A stretch of DNA of 64,000 bases, taken from positions 186,001-250,000 of the forward strand of contig JAPDRO010000005.1 in NCBI GenBank assembly GCA_030247885.1. Direction: 5' to 3'. Numbering within the stretch: position 1 is the stretch's first letter; every line of letters starts with the position of its first letter. The notes beneath the pieces were generated by a model. That model had not been told where the DNA came from and did not search any database. It saw nothing but the letters and a program-made list of their open reading frames with translations. Below are positions 59,364-64,000 of the stretch, one piece after another. This DNA is from Taxawa tesnikishii (nom. ined.) (lineage: Eukaryota > Ascomycota > Dothideomycetes > Dothideales). The translations under genes were made by a program, and so were the position numbers.

Positions 59364-61412
59364 ATGGGCCGTACTCAGTCTCGGGCAAACTCCCGTGCCC
59401 CTTCTACCGGACTTGCTCCAGATTCTGCGGCCGACACACAGCAGCGCCGTGAGAAGAAGCCTTATCAGGCCAACAAGGCTTCGTACAAAGCCCGTTTCGA
59501 ACTTGTCAAAGAGAAAAGAGCACGCATGAAGATCAAAGTTTGTTATTCTTGTTTCCTTCGATTGGACTCCACTTAACTTTTTGATTTGCTTAGGAGAGAG
59601 TCGGACGTGAACCACCAGCCGGATACACCTACCTTCCCATCGGTTATGCTGATTTGACAAAGCGCTGCAAAGAGCTATCAAGGAAGTACAATGCCGAAGT
59701 TTCAGCCATATCCGTAAGTCCAGGGCAATAAATCTCACGTGTATCACTCCGGAGCTACTTTGCTACATCGTTTCAATTGACGGCTCTGGATTGCGCCTTG
59801 CTGCTGCATGCTGTTTTCATTGCGAGGCTAACACGCAGCTAGATCGACGCCGGAGGCTACGTGCATGATCCAAACAAGATTTCGCATCACATCTATCGAA
59901 CCGGCCATCACTTTCGTACTGATATCTTTGATGAAGCCTGCGAGTGGGTGGGCTATCACACAAACGACGATGGCAGGTTGATCAAGACCAAGGGACGTGG
60001 CACGATGACCGAGGGTGCAACGGGCACACGCATGTTCAATGCAGCAGTCGAGCGTTCTATGGGCCGGCACAAGAAGGAAAGCGCAGAGACTGTCAAGGAT
60101 GCCATTCGCGAACTTTTCCCAGAGATCCCCAACGAGGATGTTGAACAGATCTATGCTCGAGCCTGGGATCCGAAGGTGAGTCACGCAGGCGAGTTTATTC
60201 AACAGGTTGGTTGACTCTGTACAGAACAAGACGAACGTGGGTCACGCAAAGGGAGAATCATTGGGAAGACGCGTGCAGTTGGCGACCATTGCGCACCTCA
60301 GGCATCAGTACACCGACTATGACAAGCTCTTCGACCTCAGGATGTTCAATCGTGACGAGATCAGAAGTATTGTTGAGCCATTCGTGTTGCAGAAGATGAA
60401 GGAATGGCGTGGCGAGGCAGGTGGCTTCGAGGAGGAAGAGGTGCTCCGCGAGGTCATTTACATTGATGACGACGACGACGAAGACAGTCCACCAGGAAGA
60501 GACCTCAGCAGTATGGATATCCAGAGCCCCACCGAATCAGATGATGACGTGCAGTTCATCTCACGACGGATTCGCCCCGACGAGTTGTCCGACGAACCCA
60601 ACGACCCAACCTGGCTGCGCAAGCATGTTGGTTCGTCCCGGAATGAGCTACACCAGCGTCGCACTCCAGTGCGCAGCGAGCGCACACAACCGACAAGAGA
60701 GCGATATGTGGACATATCTCAGCCAGCGATGGAGGCTGCTTCCGCGGATCAACACGTCCACCAATACACCCACCTCAAGACTGGTGACCACAGCGTTCCC
60801 GATCCCACCCGTCCTGTTTACCATGAACGGTTTATGCAGGCGCCCTACACCAACCCTCCTTCCTATCAAGAGGCGCCACAGCACCACCGCAAAGAAGTGG
60901 CAGATGGCGCCGACCGTGTCTCTATCCAAGTCCAGAACGGGCAGCCACCACCAGATCATTTCATGATGGACGGCGTGGTCTACAAGAGAGTAAGTCTAGA
61001 CGTCCCGAGTGCAATTGATTATGCTGATAACCTCAGGCTCCTGTGAACTGGGACATGTACCCACCACCAGTCGCGGGCCTGCCAGCCCGCAGCCAGCCAC
61101 GCTACGGCCAACAGGACCCTCTATACCGCCTCCCGGTCTACGGCAAGGCGCTGCCGTCAGCAGTCCCACAATTTGGCTCGCCGCCCGTATACGACCAGCC
61201 CCTTCCCTCCATCGAGGGCCCATACGGAGCCGCACCAAGGCGGCCGTTCAAGGGAAGCAGCCGGAGGTCATCGACCTCACAGGTCCATCCCCCGCAAGCA
61301 GCCTGTCTTTGGACAGCCTGCGTACCCGCAGGTGGCGCGTCCGCTGGCGCAAATGACGCCGGCGCCGGTGCATGGCGCCCCTGCGTCTGTCCAGCAAATC
61401 TCGCGGCGCTGA
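59364..61412 (+). CDS. DUF2293-domain protein
   Basis: Five exons: 59364-59537, 59594-59713, 59843-60175, 60225-60989 and 61037-61412, with introns of 56, 129, 49 and 47 nt. About 589 residues if two bases are missing; the sum is then an exact multiple of three. The conserved DUF2293 core spans exons 3-4 (about residues 170-260): KDAIRELFPEIPNEDVEQIY, NVGHAKGESLGRRVQLATIA and HLRHQYTDYDKLFDLRMF. An acidic stretch (YIDDDDDEDS) and a Pro/Gln-rich tail follow. In the last exon the frame passes from RRPFKG to KQPEVIDLTGPSP at GGG 61251-61253, then to RKQPVFGQPAYPQVARP at the C5 run near 61286-61290, ending QQISRR. EVIDLT resembles a SUMO-interacting motif. The function of the domain is unknown. 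Confidence 0.85.
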
Positions 61413-62218
61413 GGCGTTTTCGTTGTTTGGTTTTGGGGGTTCATAGTATCTTGTAGCATTGCGAGGGTTTGGGTGTGGGTTGGGTTTATAATATATCTTA
61501 TCATTCAGAAGAAATGAAAAAAGATTGTCAGAGTAAGCCTCTTCTTGCCCGCTTTTTTGTGATGTGAATCGTGATCTCATGAGCTTCTGCGAGAGGGCGT
61601 GTGCGCTGTTCAAACGCGTGAGCGTACTGCGTGTGTTGAGAATAAGCCATCAGAGGCGCCTCTTTGACTCCAGTTACGGGCCGGATGCAGCAGTGGACTG
61701 CTGCCATGATGTCTCGGACAACGACGTGCTGAGCACCGTGAGAGGAGGAAGATGCACGGTACGAATTATCATGGTACAATATCGCCATAACCAACGCTCC
61801 ATTAGAACACCTCGTTCGACCGCAAATGGCCGGCCTTATGCATGTCACCCCAGCGAAGCCAATTACAAATCACGTCTCCCAGCCCATACAGACAAGTCCT
61901 GAAAAAGCTCAAACACTGATCCGAAGCGGTTATGTAAGGCTCAATTTAGGTGTAGTCCTCACTGCTTCCGGATGCTGTTAGCGGTCCTGCTTCGGTAGAG
62001 GGCAGCACACTACAAGCATACCACTCACTGCTCTTCTTGTGGGTGTATGCAGAAACGAAAGCGCTGCGGACCTGCGTACTGGAGGAGAGCGGTTTCGGCT
62101 GGTATTGGCCCGAAGGCATGGCTTGGCGTGGAATTAAAGTTCACAAAGGGATTTTCGACAGAAAGAAAAAAGAAAAAGAGGGTTCAGGAATGATCAATTC
62201 CTTGATGTGATGCTTAGG
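61413..62218. other. 0.8-kb gap, no gene seen
   Basis: 3' flanks of the DUF2293 gene and the tRNA gene. An A-rich run at 62159-62180 reads as T-rich on the minus strand and could serve as a back-up Pol III terminator. Confidence 0.5.
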
Positions 62219-62222
62219 AAAA
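62219..62222 (-). terminator. T4 Pol III terminator at the tRNA 3' end
   Basis: On the minus strand the mature tRNA end GGGC is followed by TTTT, of which the first T is the discriminator base. Four Ts are the minimal Pol III terminator. Confidence 0.6.
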
Positions 62223-62377
62223 GCCCAACGCGGGGTCGAACTACAGACATGTTAGTACATGTAGTTCGCTGGAAGGGCTGGCACGTAACGTACCCCGCAA
62301 CCTTCAGATGAATCTCTGCATTCATGCGTTGATGATATGTTAAGAGTCTCACGCTCTACCGATTGAGCTAGCCCGGC
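62222..62377 (-). tRNA. tRNA-Lys(CUU) with two insertions
   Basis: On the minus strand, the 5' exon 62377-62341 contains the A box (TAGCTCAATCGG) and anticodon CTT. A 31-nt intron (62340-62310) sits at the canonical 37/38 position. The exon 62309-62294 gives the 3' anticodon stem, variable loop AGGTT and T-stem strand GCGGG. Then a 53-nt insertion (62293-62241) begins GTACGT, contains TACTAAC and ends TGTAG. The last exon 62240-62222 starts TTCGACC (T-loop and B box) and ends GTTGGGCT. Exons sum to 72 nt, one less than the standard 73; the missing base is a C in the T-loop/T-stem C run. Acceptor pairs G1-C72 and so on fit except G4-G69; G28-G42 in the anticodon stem is also mismatched. The two mismatches and the second insertion leave some chance that it is a pseudogene. 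Confidence 0.8.
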
Positions 62378-63844
62378 GGTTTGGACCGACTTTTCTTGCT
62401 GTAGTGGACCACTGCAAGACTGCTTGCTGGGACGGGAGGTGACTGCAATAATGTAACTTTGTTTCTCAACAGGGTGTGGGGTTGGTTCGAAAAGAGCCGC
62501 GAAATGACCGGCGTCCACCCACACCCAGACAGACGATGGACGCGTCCCGAACATCCAGTTCCTGTACGAGGTACAATGAGATAGATGGCTGCAACAGAAC
62601 TGCATCTGAATGGTCTTCGATGGATGTTCAAGCCGGCTGGTGCGCTCGTCCGAAAACAAGATCACGCCAAGTCGGCCATAGAGACTCGATTGATGTTCCG
62701 CATCGAAGACTGGACTGTGTGGGAAATGCCGGCGCGTCCAGATGAACCTCAGGAACCGCAACAATACATCTCCCACGCTGCGACGCAAACATCTCGATTG
62801 TCGAACATTTGCGGTTATACGGGTGTCGTCGGTGGCTGCTGCTGGAAGGACTGGCCTCTGTATGTACCACCTGTGTCGTTACCTGTTGCAGCGAATCTAA
62901 TGGTCGCCGATGTTCGGACAATGGTCTAGATTCCAGGTCCGAATGAAGTACCAAGTAGAGTCCGGTGAATCCGATATTGCAAGTAAAATGTTGTCTTTCC
63001 TCTGTTTCCCTGCTGTGGTCGATATCCTGCGTAGTTGCCGATAAAGATGTTGCCGACCTTAGGTCACACAATCTCGTATCGTATCAACCAGTCTCTAGTA
63101 ACGGAACGAGAAGGTATACCGAGATCTTTCAGGCAACGTGTACTCGAGATCAACGTCCGAAATGAGTAATCCTGGGGGACACTGATGCACGTGGGAAGGT
63201 GGACTTCCTGATGTCCGGTCGTCTCGAGTCAGGGAAGCCGACTCGCTCTATTGATGCACCGCCACTCACGCATCTCCACAGATTATTCCCGCGCCTCGTC
63301 TCGGGGTGTCTGTCTGCCTTTTCGACTTCTACGAACTCGCCTCGAGACTTGATGTAGTGCAGGACGCTCACTTTGGCGCTCCGCTGTCCTTTCCCACCAC
63401 CTGCGCCCTCCGTGATTCTCGACTCCGCTACGGCCAATCTCGCCCATCTCATCCGAGAACTGTTGATCTGTCGGAACGTCTGACCAGGGATCCGCAGTCG
63501 TGGTTCATGGTCCTTGTATCCGAGCCTTAGCTCTTTCGCCAAACCTTCCGTTGCGGTCTTTGCGGGGTCCCATTCGTGGGGACTCCATGGGGTGAAGATA
63601 GGACTAGCCCAATGAACGCGACTCTGCTGCACATCACGCATCACTCCCAAGCTTCCATAGCGTCGGTGGCCTCCTCTTTACCCCTCATATCGCGGGGAGA
63701 ACCGGAGGTGGCGTGTTGTGGTGGTGCATACATATGTAAGTGCTCTTGTCCGCTGCTGTGTTTTCTCGTTTCATTGCTTCAGTTCCTCTTGTCTATTGAT
63801 TCTCTCATCTTTGATTTTATCCATACCCTCATCTTGCGGTCACA
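62378..63844. other. 1.5-kb gap before the flavin monooxygenase, no gene seen
   Basis: Several open frames of 80-170 codons occur on both strands but none has recognisable motifs. The part near 63844 is CT-rich and probably the leader of the next gene. Confidence 0.5.
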
Positions 63845-64000
63845 ATGGCTACAGACGGCGTGAACGGCGCAAATGGCCATGCCGATGGCTCTTTGGCAGG
63901 GGACGACATCCCAGTGTACGACGCCCTGCTTGTTGGCGCTGGATTCGGTTCCTACACTACCCTTATGAGGTGAGAGACTCTGTTCTGGTCCCTGTGACTA
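63845..64000 (+). CDS. Flavin-containing (Baeyer-Villiger type) monooxygenase, 5' part only
   Basis: Only exon 1 is in the window: 63845-63969, followed by donor GTGAGA at 63970. It encodes 41 residues and part of a codon. A Gly/Asp-rich N-terminus precedes IPVYDALLVGAGFGSYTTLM, the start of an FAD-binding Rossmann fold as in fungal cyclohexanone-monooxygenase-like enzymes. The glycine motif reads GAGFGS, with Ser at the third glycine of GxGxxG. This is unusual but only 41 residues can be judged. Substrate unknown. Confidence 0.7.

Noticed and set aside
7385-61290. Programmed ribosomal frameshifting at CTCCCC-type runs
   Set aside because: Several breaks share a TCCCC-like context, but the runs are in different codon phases, occur in unrelated housekeeping genes on both strands, and a tRNA gene shows the same kind of C loss. 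A base-calling cause is simpler.
62252-62788. 178-codon minus-strand open frame
   Set aside because: Its 3' part runs through the tRNA-Lys gene, and the remainder has no recognisable protein sequence.
1-64000. Transposons, virus-derived elements or CRISPR arrays
   Set aside because: No reverse transcriptase, integrase, transposase or capsid blocks, no long terminal repeats and no spaced repeat array were seen on either strand.

Overview
The window is nuclear DNA of a filamentous ascomycete (Pezizomycotina, most like a Dothideomycete or a relative). The evidence is short introns (mostly 47-100 nt) with GT...AG ends and CTAAC/CTGAC branch sites, close conservation with filamentous-fungal proteins such as the TRAPPC11-like Foie-gras protein, RXT2, Pth11/SAT4-type rhodopsin-domain proteins and DUF2293/DUF1763 proteins, and GC-balanced, gene-dense sequence. 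Nothing bacterial, organellar or viral was seen, and no transposon was recognised.

Layout. 0-2 kb: 3'-truncated GCN20 ABCF ATPase (minus). 5.1-8.5 kb: long Ser/Pro-rich conserved fungal protein (plus). 11.3-14.3 kb: DeSI/PPPDE isopeptidase and RXT2 (both minus), then the divergent TRAPPC11-like gene (14.7-18.7 kb, plus). 19-34 kb is an accessory-looking block: NmrA-like NAD(P)-binding protein, rhodopsin-domain membrane protein, secreted tyrosinase, FAD monooxygenase, two Zn2Cys6 regulators and a remnant of an amino-acid permease. 34.7-36.1 kb: ethanolamine kinase. 37-47 kb: three membrane transport genes (CLC chloride transporter, MFS transporter, CSC1/TMEM63 channel). 48.8-53.7 kb: alcohol dehydrogenase, ARC1-like tRNA-binding aminoacylation cofactor and an unknown 248-residue protein. 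54.8-61.4 kb: OLA1 (YchF) ATPase, OPI3 phospholipid methyltransferase, a LYR/DUF1763 mitochondrial protein and a DUF2293 protein. 62.2-62.4 kb: a tRNA-Lys(CUU) gene. 63.8 kb to the end: 5' part of a flavin monooxygenase.

Two observations stand out. First, the tRNA-Lys gene has the usual anticodon-loop intron and also a second 53-bp insertion exactly between the 5' T-stem strand and the T-loop. It has spliceosomal-intron hallmarks (GTACGT, TACTAAC, TAG); removing both insertions gives a tRNA one C short of canonical. Second, seven conserved genes can only be read through if one base is missing at short C or G runs (eleven sites, all in the same direction), and an eighth (ARC1) has two shifts of the other type. 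The tRNA is also short of exactly one C in a C run. This points to systematic homopolymer under-calling in the assembly rather than gene decay, so the affected products are annotated as intact genes with a suspected base-call error.

Functional links are modest. Ethanolamine kinase and OPI3 act in phosphatidylethanolamine/phosphatidylcholine synthesis. GCN20, ARC1, OLA1 and the tRNA-Lys concern translation. RXT2 belongs to the Rpd3L deacetylase complex. The 19-34 kb block could be a small regulated oxidative metabolism cluster (tyrosinase, FAD monooxygenase, regulators, decayed permease), but no PKS, NRPS or terpene backbone enzyme lies in the window. Exon boundaries were set by hand from splice signals and reading-frame continuity; no database search was run.
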